This document shows positions 1 to 10,000 of a DNA stretch of 64,000 bases, piece after piece. Source of the stretch: Bacteroidia bacterium (lineage in GTDB: Bacteria > Bacteroidota > Bacteroidia > J057); contig JAWKNO010000003.1 of assembly GCA_041391665.1 (NCBI GenBank), positions 1,674,001 through 1,738,000 of the forward strand, read 5' to 3'. Under the pieces are notes generated by a model that did no database searches, was not told where the DNA came from, and worked only from the letters and a program-made list of their open reading frames with translations. Made by a program: the position numbers and the translations under genes. Positions within the stretch are counted from its first letter, which is position 1, and every line of letters begins with the position of its first letter.

Positions 1-3000
1 ATCCATTCAACCCCGTCATCCCTGTCAACGCTGGTGAAACGTATGTCGTAAACATCAGCAACTTCACGGGATCTACCTCCGGATATACGCTTGACTTCAG
101 CCCGTCCACTGCGGTGATTTTTGATAATATCCCCCCGGAAATGCTGCAACCCACCGTTGCTTGCGGCTCTACCAGTATCAGCATCAGCTTTGATGAGAAT
201 GTGGTTTGCAGCTCTGTTGATCCGGGCGACTTTACCGTAACCGGCCCCGGTGGCCCTTATACGGTTACTCAGGTTATCGGCGCAACCTGTCAGGTTGGTG
301 GAACTTTCGAAAATGACTACCAGCTGATCACTTCACCCCCCATTACCACTCAGGGCTCGTTTACCATTTCCGTAGTAGATACGGTTCTCGACAACTGCGG
401 CAACGTGGCGATCTTCAATTCAAAAACTGTTTTTATCAGTCTGAATCAGGTCATCCCCTCGGCATCTCCCAACTCCATTTGCCAGGGTGCACAAACGACG
501 CTGACTTCGAATCTTGCCGGCACTCCCGGATATACTTTCCTCTGGACTCCCGGTAATAGCACAGCTCCTACCATTACAGTTTCTCCATTTACAACCACCA
601 CGTATACCGTTTCGGCCACCGACCCCGCAGGGTGCGTTCGCACCGGAACTGTTACGGTAGATGTAAAACCGCTACCGGTAACTTTCTTTACGATCCCCTC
701 TCAGGTTTGTGAAGATCAGTTTGCCACCATTACCTACTCCGGCGGCAACACCACGGGTTCTGTTTTTCAATGGGATTTTGGAGGAGCAAATACGGTAATT
801 GGTACCAATTCCGGACCTTACCAGATCAGTTATAACAATCCCGGGCAATATACTGTAAGCCTGAATGTAATTAAAAATGGATGTGTTGGCATACCTACCA
901 GCCAGACGATCAATGTCATTGAAGTACCTGTCTCTGACTTTTCTTTCCCTACATCTGTCTGTGTCGGCGACACTGCTTATTTTACCTTTACCGGTACCAG
1001 CCCGCTAAATGCCAACTATTCCTGGAGCTTTGGTGGTGCTACTTTTGTCCAAAACCAATCGATCAATGGACAAGGCCCTTATAAAGTTGTATGGAGCTCA
1101 AGCGGAAATAAAAATATCTGCCTTCAGGTAGATAACCAGGGTTGCGTATCCAACCTCAAATGTCATACTGTTCTGGTTCATGGTATTCCGCAACCCTCAA
1201 TCGCACCGGTAGCCAATCAGTGTCTGAGCGGAAACAGCTTCAACTTTGTGTATAACGGAGATGTGTCGGATAGTTATGCATGGAACTTCGGTGCGGACGC
1301 AAACCCAGCGGTAGGCAGCGGCCAGAATCCGGGAGCCGTCAGCTACCTCAATCCGGGTGTGAAAACGGTATCGGTGGTCGTTACGCGCAACGGATGTGTG
1401 TCTGACACAGCGAAAGTAACTTTTGAAGTCATCCCTGAGCCATCGGCCAATTTCACGACCTCGACGACGGAGATCTGCTCGGATGAGTGTATCACGTTTA
1501 GTTATAGCGGAATTCCGGTGGGTGCGAATCAGTCGTATGTGTGGAACTTCGGCAGCGGGGCGATTCCTCCGAGCTCGAGTCTGATCAATCCGCCGTGTGT
1601 GGACTTTACGACACCGGGGGTGCGTACGGTGAGTCTGGCGGTAACGTATAAAGGCTGTACGACGACGAGCAGCACACAAATCACGGTCAAAGGCCGTCCA
1701 CAGATCAGCGCAGGGGCGGATGTGGCGTTCTGCGAAGGAGATGGAGGCGCACTGATCAACGCCTCGGTAACGGGGGGCACTGCGCCATATTTCTACTCGT
1801 GGACGTGTAGCGACCCGCCAAACTGCGGACTGAGCAGCAATGCGGTTCAGGACCCGACGGCCAACCCGCACGTGGCCCAGGCGACCGACACGGTGGTGTA
1901 CTACCTGATTGTCAATGATGTGAATGGTTGTGTGAGCAATATCGACTCGGTGCAGGTAACGGTGAAAGCCAAACCTCGGATGAATGCGGGTCCGGATGTG
2001 TTCCTCTGCGAAGAAGGACTGGGCGACTTCCTCAACGGCAGTGTGGCCGCTACCAACCATGCGCCCCAACCGATCAGCTACCACTGGCAGCCTTCTTTGG
2101 GCCTGAGCGACCCGAATGTGCCCAATCCGTATGCACGCCCAACCCAGACGACGATCTACACGCTGGTAGGCACATCGGTGAATGGGTGTAGTTCGGATGT
2201 CACGACCCTCGATACGCTGAGCACGGTAACGGTACATGTCAATCCGCTGCCGGTGGCTTCGGCCGGACCGGACACGGCGATGTGTGTGGGCGACCAGATT
2301 CAGCTGCAGGGTTTTGCCTCCGGCGCAGGGCCCAACTATCAGTACTTCTGGACCCCGGCGACGCCGGGAACGATCTCGAACCCCAACTCTGCGACGCCGA
2401 CGATCCAGCCGTTGCAGACGACGACCTATACCTTGGTGGTATTGTCCAATGGCTGTTACAGTGAAGGCGATCAGATCGATGTGATCGTCGATACCAAGCC
2501 GACGGTCGATGCCGGTCAGAATGAATCGATCTGTCTGGGCGACAGTGTGATCCTGCCGGGCCGAGCCGATGGCGACCCCGATGCGACGTTCTACACCTAC
2601 CATTGGAGTCCGGCCACGGGGTTGAGCAATCCGAATATTGCCCAGCCGCTGGCCAGCCCTTCGACCACGACGACCTACACCCTCGAAGCCAGTTCCAACT
2701 TCGGTTGTGGCTCCGACCAGGATGTGATTGTCATCACGGTCAAGCCGACGCCGGAGGTGCAGGCCCTGAGTGCCGACACCGTGATCTGCGAAGGCGATGA
2801 AATCGTGCTGCGGGCGACCCATAGCTGGACAACCCCCACCGGCAGTCCGGTGGTGTACACCTGGACCCCGGCCAACCAGATCAGCGGTTCGCCTTTCCTG
2901 CCCCAGGTAACGGCTTCGCCGACCCAGACGACCCTTTACACGGTGCAGGCTTCGGTGGCTTCGGCGGACTGTCCGACCTTTGACCGGGTACTGGTAACAG

Positions 3001-4007
3001 TGAGTCCGAAAGTCGTGGCGGGCGTGAGTGCCGACACCACCCGGATTTGTAGTGATGAAGAAACGCTGTTGACCGCCACGGGCGGACTGGGCAATGCGAC
3101 CTATACCTGGTCGCCCGCCACGGGTCTGAGCGATGCCGGCACAGCGACGCCGATGGCAGGCCCCGATACGACGACCACTTACACCGTCATTGTCAGTGAG
3201 GGTGCCTGTGCTGATACGGCAGATATTACCATTGATGTCAACCCGACCCCCAAGGCCGGGTATTTCACCTCGGCACCGGGCGGTTGTGCACCGTTGGTGG
3301 TCTCGTTTATGGAAAATGCCGAAGGCGCCATCAGCTTTGAGTGGGACTTTGGCGATGGCAGCGGCGTGGTCAACGGGCCCAACCCCACCCATGTGTTTGA
3401 ACTGCCGGGCAGTTATACCGTAACGCTCAAGGCCATTGGCGTGGGCGGCTGTGGCGATGAGATCACGATGGCTACCATTGAAGTATCCGAAGATATGCTC
3501 GCCGATTTCCGCTCCGAGCCCGCAGCCAACGAGACCTTATCCTTGCCAGGGGCGACGGTAGGGTTTATTGACCTGTCGCAAAACGCCGTGTCCTGGTTCT
3601 GGGACTTTGGCGATGGCAATGTGTCGAGAAATGCCAATCCTACCCATACCTATGAGCAGCCCGGAGAATACACCGTCAAGCTGACTGTTACGGATGTCAA
3701 TGGCTGTGTCGAAACGGTAGAATACAGCAGCTACAAAGTGGTCATACCTGAAGTGATGATTCCCAATGTGTTTAGCCCCAACAGCGATGGCATCAATGAT
3801 GTCTTCCGGGTGCAGTACAATGGCAATGAGCCCTTTGCGGTGAAGGTATTTGACCGGTGGGGCAGAGGCTTTTTCACGGCCGATGCACCCAACAAAACCT
3901 GGGAAGGTACCGATGAAAATGGCAACAAGGCTCCGGAAGGCGTCTATTTCTACGCCATCTCCATCGGCGACAAAAACTATGCAGGTAATGTTACGCTGGT
4001 GAGGTAA
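1..4007 (+). CDS. Giant PKD/Ig-like surface protein with T9SS type B sorting domain (5' end outside window)
   Basis: The frame is open to the left edge (first full codon at base 3), so the start lies outside; the GTG at 114 is only an internal codon. In order the protein shows an N-terminal region ending in a lectin-like fragment, an Ig-like module, about four PKD-like domains (WDFGG, WSFGG, WNFGA, WNFGS strands; about 670-1690), six Ig-like modules (about 1690-3240), two canonical PKD domains with WDFGDG (about 3255-3735), and a gliding-motility-associated C-terminal domain (about 3750-4007: IPNVFSPNSDGINDVF, FDRWG, W-G, GVYFY, ending VTLVR). That last domain directs T9SS export and surface attachment or release. 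The role is probably adhesion or surface coating; no enzyme domain is visible. GC content rises noticeably from about 1440. A tight terminator follows. Confidence 0.9.
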   Translation, partial: PFNPVIPVNAGETYVVNISNFTGSTSGYTLDFSPSTAVIFDNIPPEMLQPTVACGSTSISISFDENVVCSSVDPGDFTVTGPGGPYTVTQVIGATCQVGGTFENDYQLITSPPITTQGSFTISVVDTVLDNCGNVAIFNSKTVFISLNQVIPSASPNSICQGAQTTLTSNLAGTPGYTFLWTPGNSTAPTITVSPFTTTTYTVSATDPAGCVRTGTVTVDVKPLPVTFFTIPSQVCEDQFATITYSGGNTTGSVFQWDFGGANTVIGTNSGPYQISYNNPGQYTVSLNVIKNGCVGIPTSQTINVIEVPVSDFSFPTSVCVGDTAYFTFTGTSPLNANYSWSFGGATFVQNQSINGQGPYKVVWSSSGNKNICLQVDNQGCVSNLKCHTVLVHGIPQPSIAPVANQCLSGNSFNFVYNGDVSDSYAWNFGADANPAVGSGQNPGAVSYLNPGVKTVSVVVTRNGCVSDTAKVTFEVIPEPSANFTTSTTEICSDECITFSYSGIPVGANQSYVWNFGSGAIPPSSSLINPPCVDFTTPGVRTVSLAVTYKGCTTTSSTQITVKGRPQISAGADVAFCEGDGGALINASVTGGTAPYFYSWTCSDPPNCGLSSNAVQDPTANPHVAQATDTVVYYLIVNDVNGCVSNIDSVQVTVKAKPRMNAGPDVFLCEEGLGDFLNGSVAATNHAPQPISYHWQPSLGLSDPNVPNPYARPTQTTIYTLVGTSVNGCSSDVTTLDTLSTVTVHVNPLPVASAGPDTAMCVGDQIQLQGFASGAGPNYQYFWTPATPGTISNPNSATPTIQPLQTTTYTLVVLSNGCYSEGDQIDVIVDTKPTVDAGQNESICLGDSVILPGRADGDPDATFYTYHWSPATGLSNPNIAQPLASPSTTTTYTLEASSNFGCGSDQDVIVITVKPTPEVQALSADTVICEGDEIVLRATHSWTTPTGSPVVYTWTPANQISGSPFLPQVTASPTQTTLYTVQASVASADCPTFDRVLVTVSPKVVAGVSADTTRICSDEETLLTATGGLGNATYTWSPATGLSDAGTATPMAGPDTTTTYTVIVSEGACADTADITIDVNPTPKAGYFTSAPGGCAPLVVSFMENAEGAISFEWDFGDGSGVVNGPNPTHVFELPGSYTVTLKAIGVGGCGDEITMATIEVSEDMLADFRSEPAANETLSLPGATVGFIDLSQNAVSWFWDFGDGNVSRNANPTHTYEQPGEYTVKLTVTDVNGCVETVEYSSYKVVIPEVMIPNVFSPNSDGINDVFRVQYNGNEPFAVKVFDRWGRGFFTADAPNKTWEGTDENGNKAPEGVYFYAISIGDKNYAGNVTLVR
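1693..3240 (+). repeat. Six tandem Ig-like modules of about 83-92 codons inside the adhesin
   Basis: Module starts near 1693, 1966, 2242, 2491, 2743 and 3004. Each has the pattern (P)-x-A-G-x-D-x-x-x-C-x-G-D near its start, a W-x-P/S-x-x-G-L-S strand in the middle, and a TTTYTL/V-type strand near the end. The DNA is also repetitive (CAGACGACGACC-type blocks), which suggests recent internal duplication. Confidence 0.75.
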
Positions 4008-4038
4008 AAAAATCATTCAGCATTTAAAAACTATATTT

Positions 4039-4078
4039 AAAGGCTCCCTTTTTGCTTTTTGCAGGAAAGGGAGCCTTT
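4039..4078 (+). terminator. Rho-independent terminator after the adhesin gene
   Basis: A perfect 13-bp stem (4039-4051 with 4066-4078, arm AAAGGCTCCCTTT) with a 14-nt loop and a short T run lies 31 bp after the adhesin stop codon. Confidence 0.8.
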
Positions 4079-4168
4079 TCAATTATAGGAAAACAGAGAT
4101 TTTCCACTTTATAGCATAACCCATGCAGCGAAAACAGCCATTTATACACCAATAGGAGAAAAACCAAC

Positions 4169-4714
4169 TTGGAAACTCCATTTAAAGATGAAAAAGTACT
4201 GATAAAGGCCTGTATCAAAGAGCACAGAAAGGCTCAGCGTTATCTGTACGACTCTTACCGGGTAGCAATGTTCAGGGTTTGTCTGCGTTATGCGCCTTCG
4301 AAGGAAGTTGCAGAGGACTTGTTACAGGAAGGATTTTACAGTGTATTTAAAGACATCCATCAATTTCGGGGAGACGGAGCATTGGGCGGCTGGATACATA
4401 AGGTAATGGTCAGAACCGCATTGACCTATCTCCGAAAAAACGCTAAAAATATATGGCAGGAAGACCTGAATATCGACCATCAATACGACGGCGAATCATA
4501 TATCATAGCTGACCTGGGTGCCAGCCATATCATGCGCTTGTTGCAGACCTTACCCCCAGGATATCGGGCAATTTTTAACCTGTACGCCATAGAGGGGTAT
4601 TCTCACCAGGAAATAGGTGAATTGCTAAATATCACAGAAAGCACCTCACGCTCTCAGTACGTACGAGCACGTCAATTTTTACAAAAGATGCTACAAAAAG
4701 AGTCCATTTCTTAA
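4169..4714 (+). CDS. ECF-type RNA polymerase sigma factor
   Basis: A 181-residue sigma-70 family protein of ECF size. Region 2 spans about residues 22-90 (LYDSYRVAMFRVCLRY, then AEDLLQEGF and the GWIHKVMVRTALTYLRK helix). Region 4 spans about residues 115-175 (LPPGYRAIFNLYAIEGYSH, EIGELLNITESTSRSQ helix-turn-helix). The start is TTG at 4169, with AGGAG at 4154-4158; the next in-frame Met would remove part of region 2, so the TTG start is preferred. It lies 11 bp upstream of 4726-5979 and is probably co-transcribed with it. That neighbour has the layout of a membrane anti-sigma partner. The target promoters cannot be read from the window. Confidence 0.9.
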   Translation: METPFKDEKVLIKACIKEHRKAQRYLYDSYRVAMFRVCLRYAPSKEVAEDLLQEGFYSVFKDIHQFRGDGALGGWIHKVMVRTALTYLRKNAKNIWQEDLNIDHQYDGESYIIADLGASHIMRLLQTLPPGYRAIFNLYAIEGYSHQEIGELLNITESTSRSQYVRARQFLQKMLQKESIS

Positions 4715-4725
4715 CAATCAAAGTC

Positions 4726-5979
4726 ATGAATCCACTGAATAATTCAAACGAATTTGAGCAATATATCATTCAGCAGCTATCTCAGCTTGATGAAGTGCCT
4801 TCAGAAAAAGTATGGGAAAGCCTGGAATCGAAATGGGCTAAGAATAGAAAATATTCCGCCTCGGCCATCGCATTTTTGGGGTTGTTTCCGATTACCACTA
4901 TAGCAGTTGTAATTTTCCTGCTACAGGACACAAGCTCCCAGCAGGTATTGGCCCCATTTAACACCGAAATATCTTCTAGTTGCGATGAGCAGGAAGACTG
5001 TTTGGAGAAATTCTATCTTGCCTCGGCAAACCACCAAATACCAGATCAACAGATTGCCATATCTTATGGATTAGGTTCGAGGAACCGGGACACCAGAAAT
5101 CATTCTATTACAACAACAAATCTTCCCTCACCATCGCATGAATCCGTGCCCATTTTTGATAAAACAGACTCAGAAAGCGGCTCAGAAACTCATGAAGAAA
5201 CACTTGTTGTTCAGAAAAATACAAGACCCTTTATTCAGGAAACAGATTCAACTGACGGCCCTGATTTCGAAAAGAAAAAATCTATAAAAAAACGGAAAAA
5301 AGGAAATGATTGGGATTATCAGATTGGAGTGAGGCTGAGTGCTGCAGATTTTTATAATAAAATCATACGACGAGCGAATCCTTATACAGACATCTACCAT
5401 ATAGAAGGAATTGGGGAATGGGCCATCAGCCATCGTTTACGTGTAAATTCGGGAATCGTATGGCAGCGAATAGCATCAGATTTTGAGCAGCAAAAAACTT
5501 CACGGGATTTTATCAACGGAACGGTCCAATCGCTCGGTATAGCAGTCGATACCCAACAAGTACAGGCGATCAATTTACGCGATGCAGAAAATCAATTGAT
5601 GATTCCGCTGGATTTCCTGTTTTTCATAACTCCACAGGACCCCAATACCCAGGTGTGGGTAGGCGTAGGCTTGAGGCAGCAAGTTTGGACGAGATATAAA
5701 GAAGTATATTCTCTTAACATGGAGGATGGAAGTACGTTAGTAGAAATCCTTTCCCAGAATAACGTTTCCTTTCTGTACCGGGATTTCCGGTTTATGGTTG
5801 GCGCAGAGCAGCGGCTTACGACTGCGTTAAGACTTCGGGTAAATGGTTTTATAACTCTTCAAAAAGGCATTTTATCTGTAGGCTCATTGCGCCGCCAGTA
5901 TGGTGGTTCTGTTTCGCTTTTCTGGGCAAGTCCAAGGGGCCCGCTTCGATGGAGAAAAAACACAAAATCCCGCTTCTAA
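4726..5979 (+). CDS. Putative sigma-linked envelope protein: cytosolic tail, one TM helix, beta-barrel-like C-terminus
   Basis: Not recognised by name. Of 417 residues, about 1-45 are a charged helical N-terminus (LDEVPSEKVWESLESKW), about 46-66 a single hydrophobic helix, about 67-190 a Ser/Thr/Glu-rich linker, then a Lys-rich patch (KKKSIKKRKKG), and from about 194 to the end alternating aromatic/polar strands typical of Bacteroidota outer-membrane beta-barrels. The coupling to the ECF sigma gene suggests that the N-terminal tail is an anti-sigma module and that the rest senses the envelope; this is inference. The stop codon overlaps the convergent wzz-like stop by a few bases. Confidence 0.6.
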   Translation: MNPLNNSNEFEQYIIQQLSQLDEVPSEKVWESLESKWAKNRKYSASAIAFLGLFPITTIAVVIFLLQDTSSQQVLAPFNTEISSSCDEQEDCLEKFYLASANHQIPDQQIAISYGLGSRNRDTRNHSITTTNLPSPSHESVPIFDKTDSESGSETHEETLVVQKNTRPFIQETDSTDGPDFEKKKSIKKRKKGNDWDYQIGVRLSAADFYNKIIRRANPYTDIYHIEGIGEWAISHRLRVNSGIVWQRIASDFEQQKTSRDFINGTVQSLGIAVDTQQVQAINLRDAENQLMIPLDFLFFITPQDPNTQVWVGVGLRQQVWTRYKEVYSLNMEDGSTLVEILSQNNVSFLYRDFRFMVGAEQRLTTALRLRVNGFITLQKGILSVGSLRRQYGGSVSLFWASPRGPLRWRKNTKSRF

Positions 5980-7052
5980 TCTTCTGATTCTTCAGTGGAT
6001 TCTTTTTCAGTCTGATCCTGAGGCGATTTGATCAGTTGGGCCTGGATCACGGCCCCCAAATCTTCCATCCACAGCCTTCTGGTAAAAAAGATGACCAGGA
6101 GAATCGTTGCAATCAGAAATCCAAGAATAGCGAAAAGGGGAACCGAACGTTCCTCTTTTTCATAAGGTGGATTGGGGAAATCCAGAATCTGAATCACAGG
6201 CGTATCTTTCTGGTATTGGGCTTTTGCCTGCTCTTTACTGATTTCCAGTTCGACATACAGCTCTGTAAGCAGTTGGATTTTGGCCTCCTGGTCGCGGAGA
6301 AAAACTTCACTGGAGGCTTTTATACCAAATTTTGATTCATCATAAAACCTGGCCACAGCGCGGTTGGCTTTATCGAGTTCTTTTTTGACGGAGTCAGTGC
6401 GGTATTCGAAGAAGAGATAATTTTGCCTGGCCTTTTCAGTTTTCTGGTTGCGGTAATATTCATCGAGTTTGGCCATACATTTTTCGCTCAGCAATTTGAC
6501 CAGTTCTTCGTCCACAAAGGAAAATTCAAACTGGATAAATCCCTCCTCAGTGGTTTCTATGAACATTTTTTCCCGCATATACAGCCCCACATTGGTGACT
6601 TTTTTGTCGAGAGGCAGAAGAAGCGGAGACTTCATAAAAAGGCGTTGATAAATCGCAACCGGAGATATACTTTTGGGAAAAGCCTCAAAAACTGCATCTG
6701 CCACAAGTTTTCTCGAACCGTGAAAATCGATGGTATCTCCTGCCACCGATTCTGTGATGTTTCGGCTTTTTAATATCCCGATCATAAAGCCAGCCTCAGA
6801 ACCTTCTTTTCCGCTTCCCCCCAGAATAAAAGATAACGGATTTGCCCTCAGGCCGGCAGCCTGCTGGCCTGAGGTCTCCGGATGAAAAATCGTGATTGCC
6901 TTAAAATAGACTGCAGATGTATAAGCAAAAAATCCTAAAAATACCCCAATCGCCAAACCTCCGGCAATAATTAGCCATCTCTTCTTTCGAAGTATCTGCC
7001 CGTATTCGCGCAGCCGGTTTAATATCAGTTCCAGTTGTTGTTGCTCAAACAT
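5976..7052 (-). CDS. Wzz-type polysaccharide co-polymerase / chain-length determinant
   Basis: The 358-residue protein has an N-terminal transmembrane helix at about residues 28-50 (WLIIAGGLAIGVFLGFF), a long periplasmic part with a helical, coiled-coil-prone stretch (about 195-290), a Pro-rich approach (DFPNPPYEKEERSVP) and a second helix at about 303-325, which is the Wzz topology. It lacks a C-terminal tyrosine kinase domain; the cytosolic tail is short and acidic. It lies directly downstream of the Wza-like gene, so the pair probably sets chain length and exports a surface polysaccharide. No polymerase or glycosyltransferase genes are in the window. Confidence 0.82.
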   Translation of the reverse strand: MFEQQQLELILNRLREYGQILRKKRWLIIAGGLAIGVFLGFFAYTSAVYFKAITIFHPETSGQQAAGLRANPLSFILGGSGKEGSEAGFMIGILKSRNITESVAGDTIDFHGSRKLVADAVFEAFPKSISPVAIYQRLFMKSPLLLPLDKKVTNVGLYMREKMFIETTEEGFIQFEFSFVDEELVKLLSEKCMAKLDEYYRNQKTEKARQNYLFFEYRTDSVKKELDKANRAVARFYDESKFGIKASSEVFLRDQEAKIQLLTELYVELEISKEQAKAQYQKDTPVIQILDFPNPPYEKEERSVPLFAILGFLIATILLVIFFTRRLWMEDLGAVIQAQLIKSPQDQTEKESTEESED

Positions 7053-7073
7053 ATTGTGCAGATCAGATGCTTT

Positions 7074-10000
7074 CTAGCGATTTCGGATCGTATCGATCAA
7101 AAGGATAAACGTCAGCAAAGATGTAGTAGTGGAAATGATTTCTGAAATAGGAATCTTTTCCCAGGGGCGAAAAGGTTTTTTCTCTCTTTCCGGCCTTACG
7201 GCAACCTCAATCACTGATCCCTGATCGATTTTCGGATAATCTTTAACCCAAAGTATCCGTTTGGTTCGTTTTACCCGGCCATCTACATAAGAGACGGTCG
7301 TCATCCTTCGCTGGGTTCTGCGGTCATACCCGCCAGCGAGATTTACGTAGTACTTCAGTTTCTTCTTACCGGGTTCAAAGAGAACCGTAGTGCCGGGCTT
7401 GAGTACATTCCCCGAAATACGCACGATATCGAGTCTTGGAGGAATCACCAGTGTATCTCCTTCCAGCAGGTGAATATCGTATTTTGATCCAGGGTGGCGC
7501 AACGCTTTTTCGAGTCGCAGAGCCACTTTCCCGATTCTTTCCCGGTTTAGATAAGATCCTTTGAGATCAGCCAGGGCAGTAATACCTCCGGCTCTGCCTA
7601 CCAGCGAGCTCAGTGGTTCGTCTTTCTGCGCCTTGAGATATTCACCTTCATTAATCACTTCGCCAGTAATGAAAACGCTTTCCTGAAGCTCAAAATAAGG
7701 GTTTTTCCTGACAAATACCTGATCAAAGGAGTTGACCTTGATCTGGTCCAGCAGCGAATCTTCCTGCCAGTTTTGTTGAATAGAAACCTTTTTCAACAAC
7801 CAGGGTACAGGGATTATTTCACCGGTTTCATCCACCGTCTCTATGATCCGGGAGAGTTCGATATTTTCAAAATCAGCCTCCATCTTCACACCTTCGGCCA
7901 TATAGATCAGATCCAGCAGTGACATATTGGGGCGAACTTCATACCGCCCGGGCTTGTTTACCAGACCTTTTACCTCTACAAAACCCTCACTGAGAAAGTC
8001 TCTTTCGGAGCGGATGACCATTTTCTTGTAACCGGCAACCTGGATGCTGTCAACAATACTTCCCTGCTGCCAGTTTTTATCAATACGAATTCGTCTTATC
8101 TCCCGCTTATTTGTTCCGGTTCCGTATAGCCCCATTTCTTCCGGATCAATGTCGAGGTATAACTCCACTTCATTTACATCTGCATCCTGCGTTAGTCCGC
8201 CGGCCAAATATAGCAGGTCTTTTACCGTCATGCCCTGAGATATCTGGAAACGACCGGGATTTTTTACCGCACCTTCAATATCTATAAACTTATAGTGAAT
8301 AAAATCAAACACTGAGTAGATACGAAGCATATTGTACCCATGAACGAGCAGGGTATCAATAGCAGGATCCTGCTGCCAGTTTTTATCGATGGCGATACGT
8401 CTGATGATCTGATCTTCGGGGCCGGGCGTCTCATCTGCAACGGATGTTTCAACCACTTCAGCCCCGGCATCTCCGCCTTCGGGAATAAGGTTGGTTTCAG
8501 ATACATCATCGGCTTTGGTAACCAGCAATAATTCTACGTTATTGAAATCTGCATTCTCCTTTAAGCCCCCGGTGAGGAAAAGCAAATCTTTGAGTGTCAT
8601 GGTAGGATGTGTCTGAAAAGTGCCGGGTTTTCGCACCTGACCAGTTACCTGTATATACCGCTGGTCGCGAAATTCTGATTTGGAAAAGACCATCAGTGCA
8701 TCAAAATATTGCAACTCGATATTATTTTCGGGGCTGGCTCCGTCAAAAATACCATTGAGATTGACAGGTATGTAAAGGACTTCATCGGAGGTCGGAACAA
8801 TCCGGATAATATATGCACGGTCAAGATAGGCATCCATGCCCAGCCCGCCGGCACGTCGGAGGAGATCAGAAACCCTTTCGCCGGGCAGTAACTGATAAGT
8901 CCCGGGATATTCGAGGTTGCCAAAAACCTGCACAATATTAAAGGCGCCTTTATTGAGGGTACGAATAATCAACTTGTCTCCTCCGAGGATTCTGAAATCT
9001 TTGTTAGGGCTGGTAAGAATAGAATCAATATGAAAATTGATAAGCACCTCTCTGCTATTTTCGAGCCGGGCGATCTGAGCATCGCTGCGAAGTGCGTCAT
9101 AGTTGAGTCCTCCTGTAAACCGGATCAAATCTTTGAGATTTTCACCTTCTTTCAGTTCAAAATCCATGGCCCGGCGGACAGCGCCCTCAACAGTAACTAC
9201 TTTTTCCTGAACCGGAACATAGATAAAGTCATTGTCCTGAAGGTAAATGGGTTTATCCTCACCATTAACCAGATAATCATAAATATCGAGCACCTGTATT
9301 GTACGTCCGTTTCTTTTGATAAGAATATTACGTACAGAGCCGATATTGGTAACGCCGCCGGCCTCAAACAAAGCATTAAACGCCGGGATAGCCGCATTGA
9401 TCTGGTAGGCTCCCGGACGATACACTTCCCCTACAATATTTACGCTGATGGTTCGCTGACTGCGTCCCATAAAAACCTCAATTTTTGAGCAGGAGGAAAC
9501 GATACTTTTATACCGCTCTTCCAGAATCGAAACAGCCTTTTTATAAGTAAGGCCCGCGAGGTAGAGTTTGCCAATATACGTACGATAAACCGCGCCATCG
9601 GCGGCTATGGTCAGACTTTCAGACAGTTCGGAACAGCCCCATATTGTAATGGTAAATTTATCGCCAGCCCCTACGATATAGTCTTCGGAAGGAGAAGGTG
9701 CCGGTGATTTGATGAAGTTTTGGGTAGTATCCTGAAACATCTGGTGGCCAAAGATATTGCTGGGGGCCCCTGGCGGAATAAATACCGGGGTAATTTCTTC
9801 CGGTTTATCGTCAAAATCAGCATTTTCTTCATCCAGTACATCCTGTGTGCCTTCCAACTGGACATTTTGCGGATCGATAGTTGGCTGAGCAGGCAAGCCT
9901 GTTGATCCCTGGCCGGGAGAAAGCGGCTGAGTGATACCGGGAATTCCGCCCTGTTGAGACTGAAGTCGTTTGAGAATTTCAGAGTCAGGGACACCCGCAT

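Noticed and set aside
1197..3392. 731-codon open frame on the minus strand within the adhesin gene
   Set aside because: Its product is Arg/His-rich without domains and mirrors the third-position bias of the GC-rich repetitive adhesin. It is a shadow frame; antisense transcription would be needed to revive it.
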